From assembly GCF_002114285.1 (NCBI RefSeq), contig NZ_NEDJ01000010.1, forward strand, positions 1 through 64,000: a DNA stretch of 64,000 nucleotides. Reading direction: 5' to 3'. This DNA comes from Halorubrum ezzemoulense DSM 17463 (GTDB taxonomy: Archaea; Halobacteriota; Halobacteria; Halobacteriales; Haloferacaceae). A program made the translations under genes and the position numbers. Shown here piece after piece: positions 25,805-34,568 of this stretch. Each line of letters opens with the position of its first letter. Within the stretch, counting starts at the first letter, position 1. The notes beneath the pieces are model-generated. The model searched no databases. It was not told the origin of the DNA and was given only the letters and a program-made list of their open reading frames with translations.

Positions 25805-26599
25805 ATGAGCGTGGACCGGATCCTCCTGACCAACGACGACGGCGTCGACGCCGCGGGACTGCGCGCGCTGTACGACGCGCTTGCCGAGGAGTACGCGGTG
25901 ACCGTCGTCGCGCCCGCGGCCGACCAGTCGTCCGTCGGCCGTCTGCTCTCCGAGGACGTGGCCGTCGAGGACCACGAACTCGGATACGTCGTCGACGGCA
26001 CCCCCGTCGACTGCGTCGTCGCGGGGCTCGACGAGCTTGTCCCGGAGGTCGACGCGGTCGTCGCGGGCTGTAACGAGGGCGCGAACCTCGGGGCGTACAC
26101 GCTCGGGCGGTCGGGGACCGTCTCGGCGGCGGTCGAGGCGGCGTTCTTCGACGTGCCCGCGGTGGCGGCCTCGATGTACGTGCCCGGCGGCGACGATTGG
26201 TGGAAACGCGAGTTCGAGGGCGCCGACTTCGCGCACGCGGCCCGGGCGACGCGGTTCCTCGTCGACGAGGCGGTCGAGGCGGGCGTGTTCGACCGCGCGG
26301 ACTACCTCAACGTCAACGCGCCGATCGCGGACGAGGACCGCGCGCCGCTCCGCGTCACGACCCCCTCGACGTGGTACGGGCTGCGCGCGGAACGGAACGG
26401 GGACGGTCGCGTCGGGTTCTCCGATCCGATCTGGGGCCTGATGAACGACGACGACGTCCCGGACCCCGTCGGCACCGACCGGCGCGCCGTCGTGGACGGC
26501 GAGGTGTCCGTCTCGCCGCTATCGGTCCCCCACGCCGCCGAGCCGGAGGCGGGCCTCGACGAGCTGGCGGAGGCCTACGGGGCGACGGTGCGGTCGTGA
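25805..26599 (+). CDS. surE: 5'/3'-nucleotidase SurE
   Basis: 264-residue metal-dependent phosphatase acting on nucleoside monophosphates. The N-terminal ILLTNDDGVDAAGLRAL carries the Asp-Asp metal pair, VVAPAADQSSVGRLL near residue 38 the conserved Ser, GTPVDCVVAGL near 63, and GCNEGANLGAYTLGRSGTV near 83 the Asn ligand region. The usual G-x-N-x-G-x-N motif reads GCNEGAN here. Start at ATG 25805 with a gacttttgcc element about 28 bp upstream. Convergent with grpE. Confidence 0.93.
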   Translation: MSVDRILLTNDDGVDAAGLRALYDALAEEYAVTVVAPAADQSSVGRLLSEDVAVEDHELGYVVDGTPVDCVVAGLDELVPEVDAVVAGCNEGANLGAYTLGRSGTVSAAVEAAFFDVPAVAASMYVPGGDDWWKREFEGADFAHAARATRFLVDEAVEAGVFDRADYLNVNAPIADEDRAPLRVTTPSTWYGLRAERNGDGRVGFSDPIWGLMNDDDVPDPVGTDRRAVVDGEVSVSPLSVPHAAEPEAGLDELAEAYGATVRS

Positions 26600-26612
26600 A
26601 AAGCGGGCCGCG

Positions 26613-27290
26613 CTACTCGCCGTCGCCGGTGCTGACGGTCACCTTCGCCTCGCTCAGGACGCGGTCGCCCATCTCGTAGCCGGGCTCGTACACCTCGTGG
26701 ACGGTCCCCTCCGGGCGCTTGCTATCGACGCGGAGCATCACCTGATGGCGCGCAGGGTCGACCTCCTCGCCCGGCTCGGGGTCGATCGCCTCGACGCCCT
26801 CCTCGGCGAGCACGTCGTCGAACTTCTCCAGCGTCGACTCGACGCCGGGGCGGAGGTCGCTCCCCTCGTCTTGGTCGAGCGCGCGCAGCAGGTCGTTCCG
26901 GACCGGCGTGAGCCGCTCGACGAGCGCCTCCGAGGCGCGCTCCCGGATGTCCTCCTGCTTCCGCTTCGCGCGCTCCTTGTAGTTACTGAAGTCGGCCTTC
27001 ACGCGGGCGAGCTTGCTTGTCAGCTCTTCGACCTCCTCGTCGCGCTCGCGGAGCGCCTCGCGGGTCTCGGCGAGGTCCGCCTCCAGCGCCGCCACCTCGC
27101 GGGCGAGCGCCTCGTCGTGCTCGGCGACGGCCGCGGCCAGCGCCTCGCTCTCGGCGCGGGCACCGCCGTCGTCGCCGGCGGCCGACTCCCCGCTCGCTCC
27201 GTCGGCGGTCGCCTCCGCCGTGCCGTTCGCTCTCGCCGCGTCGCCCTCGTCGTCGGCGGACTCGACATCGACGGCGTCGTCGTCGCTCAT
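26613..27290 (-). CDS. grpE: GrpE nucleotide exchange factor
   Basis: 225-residue co-chaperone that releases ADP from DnaK (Hsp70). An acidic, disordered N-terminus (about 1-55) precedes a long coiled coil (about 60-125, including EALREREEEVEELTSKLARV-like heptads with KADFSNYKERAKRKQED). The C-terminal beta domain has HQVMLRVDSKRPEGTVHEV and the typical GYEMGDRVLSEAKVTVS ending. In many archaea grpE is next to dnaK; here the following gene is surE, convergent, and dnaK is not in the window. Confidence 0.94.
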   Translation of the reverse strand: MSDDDAVDVESADDEGDAARANGTAEATADGASGESAAGDDGGARAESEALAAAVAEHDEALAREVAALEADLAETREALRERDEEVEELTSKLARVKADFSNYKERAKRKQEDIRERASEALVERLTPVRNDLLRALDQDEGSDLRPGVESTLEKFDDVLAEEGVEAIDPEPGEEVDPARHQVMLRVDSKRPEGTVHEVYEPGYEMGDRVLSEAKVTVSTGDGE

Positions 27291-27321
27291 ACCCGATGGA
27301 AGTCGGTCGGGGGGGATAAGC

Positions 27322-27585
27322 GTTCAGAACCGCGGCGAGGTCGACCCAGCGCTCCGCGATCTCGTCGGCGAGGTCGTCAACGCCGAACACCTCTCCGACG
27401 CCGCGGTCGGCGCTGACTAGGCCCCGAGCGTCACGGCGCTGACGGGGATCGCCTCCATCGCCGTCGACGACGGCAACGAGCGGTGGACCGTCGGCGGGTG
27501 GGGCGCGGCCTACGAGGACGTGGAGGCCGACCGGATCCACGTGACCGGCGCCGCGGCCCCGACCTGTGCCGAGCTAGCGGACTGA
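27322..27585 (+). pseudogene. Decayed gene remnant with one in-frame TAG
   Basis: A single reading frame runs from about 27322 to the TGA at 27583-27585, broken only by a TAG at 27418-27420. Both halves use G or C in nearly all third positions, as real genes do here. The first half reads NRGEVDPALRDLVGEVVNAE and the second contains ALTGIASIAVDDGNERWTVG and ADRIHVTGAAAPTCAELAD. No ATG or good GTG opens it and the N-terminus is missing, cut at the grpE start region. I do not recognise the parent family. Confidence 0.6.
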
Positions 27586-27730
27586 CGCGAATCTGGGCGG
27601 CGGAGTGACGCGAACCGGGGCGGCGGGGGCGACGCCGATCGAAGTGGCGACGTGACGCCGCCCGAAGCGCTCGACTCTGGCTCGCGCGACGGGCGGATTT
27701 ATGCTCGTCGCCACCCACGATCGGTTCCGT

Positions 27731-28669
27731 ATGCCACCTCGACCCTCGACGTTCTCGATCGCCGCGCGCGATCCGGAGACGGACGCGGTCGGCGTCGCGG
27801 TACAGTCCAAGTTCGTCGGCGTCGGCGCCGTCGTCCCGTTCGTCAGCGCCGACGCGGGCGCGGTCGCCACACAGAGCTTCGCGAACGTCGCCTACGGCCC
27901 CGACGGGCTCGACCTGCTCCGCGAGGGGCACGCCCCCGCGGAGGCGATCGACCGGCTCACGGGCGCCGACGACGAGGCGCCCTCGCGGCAGGTGGGGATC
28001 GTCGGCGTCGACCCCGAGGAGCCCCCGGCGGCGTTCACGGGCGACGAGTGTCACGACCACGCGGGCGACCGACAGGGTGACCACTACACGGTTCAGGGGA
28101 ACATCTTGGAGAACGCCGACACCCTCGACGCGATGGCCGCGGCGTTCGAGGAGACCGACGGGGGGCTCCCGGAACGGTTGATCGCCGCGCTCCACGCGGG
28201 CAACGAGGCCGGTGGCGACAAGCGCGGCGAGCAGTCCGCGGCGCTGTACGTCGCGAAGCCCGAGGGCGGCTACGACGGCAGGAACGACCGCTGGGTCGAC
28301 GTGCGCGTCGACGACCACGAGCGGCCGATCGACGAGTTGGAGCGCGTGTTCAAGATATACGACGTGACCCTCCTCGAACGCGAGGCGCCCGACGAGACGC
28401 GGGAACTGGCCGGCGAGACGGCGGTCGCTGTCGGGTCGGCGCTCGCCGACCTCGGCTTCTACGACGGCGAGCCGACCGCGGAGTTCGGCGAGGACGCTCG
28501 CGACGCGCTGGAGTCCTTCCGCGGCATGAACAACTTCGAGAACCACTCGCTCGCGGTGTTGGAGGACGCCGTCGCACGCGGGTGGGAGGAGACGGCCCCC
28601 GGTGACGACGCCGAGTCGCGGCTCGTCGACGCTATCTGGAACGGGCTCTCGCGGCTCGACCGCGTCTGA
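27731..28669 (+). CDS. DUF1028 Ntn-hydrolase-like protein with peptidoglycan-binding-like tail
   Basis: 312-residue protein. Residues about 5-225 are DUF1028, recognised by STFSIAARDPETDAVGVAVQ, VPFVSADAGAVATQSFAN near residue 35, and QGNILENADTLDAM near 122; the fold resembles N-terminal nucleophile hydrolases, which would make an early Thr the candidate nucleophile (inference). The last ~75 residues (ALADLGFYDGEPTAEFGEDA onward) resemble the peptidoglycan-binding-like domain often joined to DUF1028. Archaea lack peptidoglycan, so its ligand here is unclear. A gatttatgc element about 30 bp before the ATG at 27731 supports that start over 27701. Confidence 0.85.
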   Translation: MPPRPSTFSIAARDPETDAVGVAVQSKFVGVGAVVPFVSADAGAVATQSFANVAYGPDGLDLLREGHAPAEAIDRLTGADDEAPSRQVGIVGVDPEEPPAAFTGDECHDHAGDRQGDHYTVQGNILENADTLDAMAAAFEETDGGLPERLIAALHAGNEAGGDKRGEQSAALYVAKPEGGYDGRNDRWVDVRVDDHERPIDELERVFKIYDVTLLEREAPDETRELAGETAVAVGSALADLGFYDGEPTAEFGEDARDALESFRGMNNFENHSLAVLEDAVARGWEETAPGDDAESRLVDAIWNGLSRLDRV

Positions 28670-28749
28670 GCGCGCTCCCCTTGCCAGAGCGCGTTCGCCC
28701 CGCCGGACGTGGCCGGTCGACTTTTGCCCCTCCGCAACCGAGCGGGACC

Positions 28750-29073
28750 ATGCCGATCGAACCCGACAGGGTGGCCGACCTCATAGAGGCGGACCTCCCC
28801 GACGCGGTCGCCCGGGTCACCGCGCCCCGGATCCACAACGACGAGGACGAGGACGCCCACTTCGCGGCCGTCGTCGTCTCGCCGGCCTTCGAGGGCGAAT
28901 CGCTCGTCGACCAGCACCAGCGCGTGTACGACGCGGTCGGCGATCACATGACGCAGTCGGTCCACGCGTTGGAAATCAAGACGTACACGCCCGAAGCGTA
29001 CGTGGAGCACGGCGACGGTGCGCTCGCCGGTGACCTCCGCGATGCCGGGCTGCTCCCCGTCGACGAGGCCTGA
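28750..29073 (+). CDS. BolA family protein
   Basis: 107-residue protein with a BolA fold. Typical points are the N-terminal VADLIEADLPDAVARVT, the DAHFAAVVVSPAFEGESLVD strand-turn near residues 36-55, and the helix plus strand QHQRVYDAVGDHMTQSVHAL then EIKTYTPEAY near residues 57-85. BolA proteins often act with monothiol glutaredoxins in iron-sulfur handling; no partner gene is adjacent. Start supported by a gacttttgcccc element about 20-30 bp upstream. Confidence 0.83.
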   Translation: MPIEPDRVADLIEADLPDAVARVTAPRIHNDEDEDAHFAAVVVSPAFEGESLVDQHQRVYDAVGDHMTQSVHALEIKTYTPEAYVEHGDGALAGDLRDAGLLPVDEA

Positions 29074-29120
29074 AACCGCGCCGCGTTCCCGCCGACTTCC
29101 CGCTTCCACCCTCCACGCTG

Positions 29121-29648
29121 ATGCGATCCGAACTCGTCCGCGCCGTCCGCGGGGTCCTCGCCGCGGTCTCGCTGCTGGCGTTCGTCGCGCTCTTTCTGGC
29201 CGTCGAGGCGCGCGTCACCTCTGCGACCGTCCTCGGCGGACTCGCCGCGGTCGCGGTCGCGGCGCTGTTCGCGGCCGCCGGCCGCTCCGGGATCCGGCGG
29301 CTGCTCGGCCGGGGGGATTCGGGTTCACGTGGAACAGCGGAACGGACCGCCGAAGGCGACGCGTGGCTCGACGAGCCGGTCGACGATACGGCGTGGACTG
29401 ACCGATCCGACCGTGCTGGCGACGACCCCGAGACCGACCGGCCGCTCGCGAGGCTCGAACCCGCGCTCGACGACGCCTGGAACCGGTGGTCGGACGCCGC
29501 GCTGACGCTCGGGCTGGCCGCGCTGGGAGTCGGCGCGCTCGTGCTGCTCGCGACCTATCCGGGCGACGATCCGCCGCTCGGGCTGCTGTTGCTGGTCGCG
29601 TTCGGGATCAACGGGGCGCTCGTCACGCTCCCGTTCGTTTTTAAATAA
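29121..29648 (+). CDS. Hypothetical membrane protein, 175 aa
   Basis: Two N-terminal hydrophobic helices (about 10-30 and 36-55: LLAFVALFLAVEARVTSATV and GGLAAVAVAALFAAAGRSG), a charged central region (about 60-120) and two C-terminal helices (about 125-145 and 152-172). No family recognised. It faces the 29673-30302 membrane gene convergently, with only a 24-bp gap. Confidence 0.6.
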   Translation: MRSELVRAVRGVLAAVSLLAFVALFLAVEARVTSATVLGGLAAVAVAALFAAAGRSGIRRLLGRGDSGSRGTAERTAEGDAWLDEPVDDTAWTDRSDRAGDDPETDRPLARLEPALDDAWNRWSDAALTLGLAALGVGALVLLATYPGDDPPLGLLLLVAFGINGALVTLPFVFK

Positions 29649-29672
29649 TGGAGTGCGGCGTCGGCGTTTCGG

Positions 29673-30302
29673 TCAGCCGTCCTCGCCGGTCTCGCTCGCA
29701 GTCGGCTCGTCGAATTCAGCCGCGGAGTCGTCGACCTCGTCGTCGTCGCCGGCACCGTCGTCATTTGCGGCGCCGGCGCCGCCCGCGACGCGGTCGGCGA
29801 CCAGTTCAGCGAGCGGGTCGACCGTGACGGTCAGGCGGGCGACGAGGAACACCACTGGGACGAGCGCGACGAACAGGAAGGCGGCGTCGTACGCCCACGC
29901 GGCGCCGTTCAACACGGGGACCGCGACGCCCGCGAGCCCGCGGTACGCGACGAGCACCGCCCCGAAGACGACGAGCCAGTGGACCACGCCGCCCGCGTTC
30001 TCGGCGATCCGGTCCGGGCGAGCGTCCCCCTCCGCGTCGGCCTCGCCGAGCACCAGGCGCGTCAGCAGCGCGAACTTCGGCGCGGCGTACAGGAGGATTC
30101 CGGCCACCGCGAGCGCGACGACGCCCGTCGCGACCGCGGCGAACGTCACCGGCGCGAACGGGACGAGCCGGTCCACCCCCGGTAGCAGCGTCACGAGCGA
30201 GAGCACGCCGACGACCGCCAGCGCGCCGATCAGCAGTCTGCTCGTCGACCGGACCGTGTCGCGGTCGAGCGCCGTTCCGATCGCTGAGTCGTTCGAGCTC
30301 AT
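29673..30302 (-). CDS. Hypothetical membrane protein, 209 aa
   Basis: Four hydrophobic helices (about 23-42, 48-75, 105-125 and 137-160) followed by a strongly acidic, disordered C-terminus of about 45 residues. The N-terminus MSSNDSAIGTALDRDTVRST is soluble. Unknown function. ATG at 30302. The 283-bp gap before fumC contains a TATA-like ggttttagtcgagttaaa (30367-30384) but no convincing gene. Confidence 0.6.
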   Translation of the reverse strand: MSSNDSAIGTALDRDTVRSTSRLLIGALAVVGVLSLVTLLPGVDRLVPFAPVTFAAVATGVVALAVAGILLYAAPKFALLTRLVLGEADAEGDARPDRIAENAGGVVHWLVVFGAVLVAYRGLAGVAVPVLNGAAWAYDAAFLFVALVPVVFLVARLTVTVDPLAELVADRVAGGAGAANDDGAGDDDEVDDSAAEFDEPTASETGEDG

Positions 30303-30585
30303 TGGCGCTCGGCCGTTGCCGCCGGACCGGCATATAACGGGAACGCCGTCGCCCCGAGTTGAACCGGTTTTAGTCGAGTTAAATTCCCGGCCGAGAGCGG
30401 CCGATACATCTCAAGTGTGGCGCCACAGACGGTTTCGTGGCGGCGCTCGCCCCATCGGGCCAGTCGACGGAACCCTCGTAAAAGTCGTGTTTCTCGGTGG
30501 CAATTGTGTTGCTACCGTACCGCACGATTTCACGTGGGTGACGCCTTCCAGTACCTTTTACAGCGTCTCGCGGGAAGGCCGAGGC

Positions 30586-31995
30586 ATGGGAGACGACTAC
30601 CGCACGGAGGAGGACAGCCTCGGCGAGATGCAGGTGCCGGCGGACGCCTACTGGGGCGCGCAGACCCAGCGCGCCGTCGAGAACTTCCCCGTCTCGGGGA
30701 TCGGGATGAGCCGGCGCTTCATCCGCGCGCTCGGCGTCGTCAAGAAGGCGGCCGCGCAGGCCAACCGCGACCTCGGGCTCGTCGAGGACGACACTGCGGA
30801 GGCGATCGTCGCCGCCGCCGACGAGGTGATCGCGGGCGAGCACGACGACCAGTTCCCGGTCGACGTGTTCCAGACCGGCTCCGGCACCTCCTCGAACATG
30901 AACGCTAACGAGGTGATCGCCAACCGCGCCGCCGAGATCGTGGGCGCGGAGATCGGCGACCGGGCCGTCCACCCCAACGACCACGTCAACTACGGCCAGT
31001 CCTCGAACGACGTGATCCCCACGGCGATGCACGTCGCCGCGCTGGAGGCCGTCGAGAAGGACCTCGTGCCCGCGCTGGAGACGCTCCACGCCGAGCTGGA
31101 GGCCAAGGAGACCGAATTCGACGGTGTCGTCAAGACGGGCCGGACGCACCTCCAGGACGCCACCCCCATCCGACTCGGCCAGGAGTTCGGCGGCTACCGG
31201 ACGCAGGTCTCGAAGGGGATCGAGCGCGCCGAGGCCGTCCAGTCGAACCTCCGCGAACTCGCCCTCGGCGGCACCGCGGTCGGGACCGGGCTCAACACCC
31301 ACCCCGAGTTCCCGGAGCTGGCCGCGGAGTACATCTCCGACGAGACCGGGACGGAGTTCCGCGAGGCGGAGAACCACTTCGAGGCGCAGGCCGCCCACGA
31401 CGCGATGGCGGAGGGCCACGGCGCCCTCCGAACGATCGCGGGTAGCCTCAACAAGATGGCCAACGACCTGCGGCTCCTCGCCTCCGGCCCGCGCAACGGG
31501 CTCGGCGAGGTCGAGCAGCCGGAGAACCAGCCCGGCTCCTCGATCATGCCCGGGAAGATCAACCCCGTCGTCGCCGAGTCGGTCAACCAGGTCCACAAGC
31601 AGGTCGTCGGCAACGACGCCGCCGTCTCCGCGGGCGCCGCGCGCGGCGAGATCGACCTGAACCTCTACAAGCCGGTCATCGCCCACAACTTCCTCGAATC
31701 CGCGAAGCTGATCGCGAACGTCGCCGAGACGTTCGGCGAGCGCTTCGTCGGGAAGCTAGAGGCGAACGAGGAGTTCGCGCGCGAACGCGTCGAGCAGTCG
31801 ATGGCGCTGGCGACCGCGCTGAACCCCGCGATCGGCTACGATAAGGCCAGCAAGGTCGCGAAGACGGCCCTGAAGGGGGGGAAGAGCGTCCGCGAGGCCG
31901 CGGTCGAGGCCGGCTACCTAACCGAGGAGGAGGCCGACGAGGTGCTCGCCCCCGAGGCGATGACCCACCGCGTCATCCTCGGCGACGAGGACTGA
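30586..31995 (+). CDS. fumC: Class II fumarate hydratase
   Basis: 469-residue fumarase that interconverts fumarate and malate in the citric acid cycle. The start DSLGEMQVPADAYWGAQTQR is typical; GSGTSSNMNANEVIANRA near residue 103, NYGQSSNDVIPTAMH near 137, TGRTHLQDATPIRLGQEFGG near 183 and the signature GSSIMPGKINPV near 317 form the active site. The C-terminal fumarase domain is complete. The ATG at 30586 is selected because gtaccttttacag (30551-30563) provides a TATA 23-35 bp upstream, and earlier in-frame codons do not belong to the family. Class II fumarases are oxygen-stable, without an iron-sulfur cluster. Confidence 0.96.
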   Translation: MGDDYRTEEDSLGEMQVPADAYWGAQTQRAVENFPVSGIGMSRRFIRALGVVKKAAAQANRDLGLVEDDTAEAIVAAADEVIAGEHDDQFPVDVFQTGSGTSSNMNANEVIANRAAEIVGAEIGDRAVHPNDHVNYGQSSNDVIPTAMHVAALEAVEKDLVPALETLHAELEAKETEFDGVVKTGRTHLQDATPIRLGQEFGGYRTQVSKGIERAEAVQSNLRELALGGTAVGTGLNTHPEFPELAAEYISDETGTEFREAENHFEAQAAHDAMAEGHGALRTIAGSLNKMANDLRLLASGPRNGLGEVEQPENQPGSSIMPGKINPVVAESVNQVHKQVVGNDAAVSAGAARGEIDLNLYKPVIAHNFLESAKLIANVAETFGERFVGKLEANEEFARERVEQSMALATALNPAIGYDKASKVAKTALKGGKSVREAAVEAGYLTEEEADEVLAPEAMTHRVILGDED

Positions 31996-32013
31996 GCCGC
32001 CCGCTCGGCGACC

Positions 32014-32397
32014 TCAGTCGGCGACTTCGCAGCCCAGTGCTTCCAGCCGCCGGACGGGCGCGGCGCGGTCGTCCCGCTTGACGAACACGTGGTCGGTCGC
32101 GTACGACGAGACGACGAACACCGAGGCGTCGACCTCGGCGAGCGCCGTCGCGACCGCCGCGAGGAACCAGACCAGCTCGAAGGGGAGCTCGGGCTCGAAG
32201 GTGAGGCGCTTCCACCCGGGCTCGACCGCGTCGGTCGCGACGGCGTCCGCCTCGTCCTGGTCGACCACCACCGTCGTCTCACCGACCTCCCGGACAGTCG
32301 CGAACGCGCCGGGGTGTTCGCCGTCGGTCCGGCAGACCGCGTACGTCTCCGCCGGGACGCTGACCGTCCCGTTCCGGAGGAATTCGGCGGGATCCAT
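32014..32397 (-). CDS. ACT domain protein
   Basis: 127-residue protein of the CASTOR/ACT_7-like type: two short ACT-like segments. PAETYAVCRTDGEHPGAFAT near residue 15 and ELPFELVWFLAAVATALAEV near 71-90 followed by SVFVVSSYATDHVFVKRDD are characteristic. Such proteins often bind amino acids; the ligand is not predictable. The ATG at 32397 starts the MDPAEFL segment. Convergent with fumC and divergent from sucC. Confidence 0.75.
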   Translation of the reverse strand: MDPAEFLRNGTVSVPAETYAVCRTDGEHPGAFATVREVGETTVVVDQDEADAVATDAVEPGWKRLTFEPELPFELVWFLAAVATALAEVDASVFVVSSYATDHVFVKRDDRAAPVRRLEALGCEVAD

Positions 32398-32478
32398 GGG
32401 GGTAGCAGACGCCCGATGCCAAAGGAGGCGCGCCGAATCGGAACCATTTAAGCCGGTGTCGGTACCGATCCCACACGG

Positions 32479-33624
32479 ATGAAACTTCACGAATATCAAG
32501 CGAAGTCTCTCTTCGCCGACGCCGGGATCCCGGTTCCGGACTCCCGGCTCGCGACGAGCGTCGACGAGGCGCTCGACGCTGTCGACGAGATCGGGTACCC
32601 GGCCGCGATCAAGGCGCAGGTCCACGTGGGAGGCCGCGGCAAGGCCGGCGGGATCAAGATCGCGACGGACCGCGAGGAGGCCGAGCAGTACGCCGACGAG
32701 ATCCTCGGGATGGACCTGAAGGGATACACCGTCGATCAGGTCCTCGTCGAGGCCGGCGTCGACTTCGTCGACGAGCTGTACGTCGGCGTCACGATGGACC
32801 GCGGCGAGGGGAAGCCGGTCCTGATGGTGTCGACCAAGGGCGGCGTCAACATCGAGGAGGTCGCCGAGGAGAACCCCGACGCGATCGCGCGCGAACACGT
32901 CGACCCCGCGTTCGGCCTCCACCCGTACCAAGCCCGGAAGGTCGTCTACGAGGCCGGCGTCGACGCCGACGTGGCGCTCGACGTGGCCTCGATCCTCTCG
33001 ACACTGTACGACCTCTACGAGGAGAACGACGCCTCCGAGATCGAGGTCAACCCCGTGATGATCACGGGCGACCGCGACGTGATCGCCGCGGACGCCGTGA
33101 TGAACATCGACGAAGACGCGCTGTTCCGCCAGTCCGACCTGGCCGACATGGCCGAGGCGTCCTACGAGGACGACCTCGAACGCAAGGCCGGCGAGTACGG
33201 CTTCGACTACGTCCGCCTCTCCGGGAACGTCGGCATCATCGGCAACGGCGCCGGGCTCGTGATGACGACCCTCGACCTCGTCGACTACTACGGCGGCGCG
33301 CCCGCGAACTTCCTCGACATCGGCGGCGGGGCGAAGGCCGAGCGCGTCACGCAGGCGCTCGACATGGTGTTCTCCGACGACAACGTCGACGCCGTCGTCT
33401 TCAACATCTTCGGCGGGATCACCCGCGGCGACGAGGTCGCCAAGGGGATCAACGAGGCCCTAGAGCAGTTCGACGAGATCCCCAAGAAGGTGGTCGTCCG
33501 GCTCGCCGGCACGAACGCCGAGGAGGGGATGGATATTCTGAACACCGACCTCGTCGAGGTCGAGAAGACGCTGGAGGACGCGGTCCAGCGAGCGGTCGCG
33601 AACGCGGAGGAGGTGACCCAATGA
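32479..33624 (+). CDS. sucC: Succinyl-CoA synthetase beta subunit (ADP/GDP-forming)
   Basis: 381-residue ATP-grasp subunit of succinate-CoA ligase in the citric acid cycle. The start [20 protein letters not shown] is near-universal. [20 protein letters not shown] near residue 45 and [20 protein letters not shown] near 189 are nucleotide-grasp motifs, and [20 protein letters not shown] plus [16 protein letters not shown] near 300-320 complete the CoA-ligase domain. It overlaps sucD by 4 bp. Confidence 0.97.
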   Translation: MKLHEYQAKSLFADAGIPVPDSRLATSVDEALDAVDEIGYPAAIKAQVHVGGRGKAGGIKIATDREEAEQYADEILGMDLKGYTVDQVLVEAGVDFVDELYVGVTMDRGEGKPVLMVSTKGGVNIEEVAEENPDAIAREHVDPAFGLHPYQARKVVYEAGVDADVALDVASILSTLYDLYEENDASEIEVNPVMITGDRDVIAADAVMNIDEDALFRQSDLADMAEASYEDDLERKAGEYGFDYVRLSGNVGIIGNGAGLVMTTLDLVDYYGGAPANFLDIGGGAKAERVTQALDMVFSDDNVDAVVFNIFGGITRGDEVAKGINEALEQFDEIPKKVVVRLAGTNAEEGMDILNTDLVEVEKTLEDAVQRAVANAEEVTQ

Positions 33625-34490
33625 GCATTTTCGTCGACGACGACACCAGAGTGGTGGTCCAGGGGATCACCGGCGGGGAGGGGAAGTTCCACGCCGGCCA
33701 GATGATCGAGTACGGCACCAACGTCGTCGCCGGCGCGGTGCCCGGCAAGGGCGGACAGGAGGTCGACGGCGTCCCCGTCTACGACACCGTCGACGAGGCC
33801 GTCGAGGCCGAGGACGCGGACGCCTCCGTCATCTTCGTGCCGCCGGCGTTCGCCGCCGACGCGATCTTCGAGTCGCTGGACACTGACCTCGACCTCGCGG
33901 TCGCGATCACCGAGGGGATCCCGACGCAGGACATGGCGAAGGTGAACAAGCGCCTGAGCGAGACCGACACCCGTCTCATCGGTCCGAACTGCCCCGGGAT
34001 CATCACGCCCGGCGAGGCGAAACTGGGCATCCTCCCCGGTAACATCTTCTCCGAGGGGAACGTCGGGCTGGTCTCTCGATCCGGCACCCTCACCTACCAG
34101 GTCGTCGACAACCTCACCGAGCGCGGGCTCGGCCAGTCGACGGCGATCGGCATCGGGGGCGACCCGATCATCGGCACGTCCTTCGTCGACGCCCTCGAAG
34201 CGTTCGAGGCCGACACCGACACCGACGCGGTCGTGATGTGCGGCGAGATCGGCGGCGAGGACGAGGAGCAGGCCGCGAAGTTCATCGGCGAGCACATGGA
34301 CACGCCGGTCGCCGGCTTCATCGCCGGGCGCACCGCGCCGCCGGGCAAGCGCATGGGCCACGCGGGCGCCATCGTCTCCGGCTCCGGCACCGGCACCGCG
34401 CAGTCGAAGATCGACGCGCTCAACGACGCCGGCGTCCCCGTCGGTGACACCCCCGAGGAGGTCGCCGACCACGTCGAGGACTTCCTGTAA
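33621..34490 (+). CDS. sucD: Succinyl-CoA synthetase alpha subunit
   Basis: 289-residue CoA-binding subunit. The CoA domain has [20 protein letters not shown] near residues 10-30; [20 protein letters not shown] lies near 123, and the phosphohistidine loop [20 protein letters not shown] near 236-256 contains the active-site His. Translationally coupled to sucC through an ATGA overlap. Confidence 0.97.
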   Translation: MSIFVDDDTRVVVQGITGGEGKFHAGQMIEYGTNVVAGAVPGKGGQEVDGVPVYDTVDEAVEAEDADASVIFVPPAFAADAIFESLDTDLDLAVAITEGIPTQDMAKVNKRLSETDTRLIGPNCPGIITPGEAKLGILPGNIFSEGNVGLVSRSGTLTYQVVDNLTERGLGQSTAIGIGGDPIIGTSFVDALEAFEADTDTDAVVMCGEIGGEDEEQAAKFIGEHMDTPVAGFIAGRTAPPGKRMGHAGAIVSGSGTGTAQSKIDALNDAGVPVGDTPEEVADHVEDFL

Positions 34491-34568
34491 GGGCCCCGCG
34501 GTCGGCGGGCTTTTCAATTTCGGTATCCGGAGCGAAAGCTAAAACTACCGGTAGGGAAACACACGCAC

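Noticed and set aside
27418-27420. Pyrrolysine or other recoding of the in-frame TAG
   Set aside because: Only one case is seen, the frame has no start codon, and no pyl genes are in the window. Gene decay is the simpler reading.
30303-30585. A small gene in the gap before fumC, in the same frame as fumC
   Set aside because: The frame is open but its third-position pattern is weak, and a TATA directly upstream of the fumC ATG explains the gap as promoter region.
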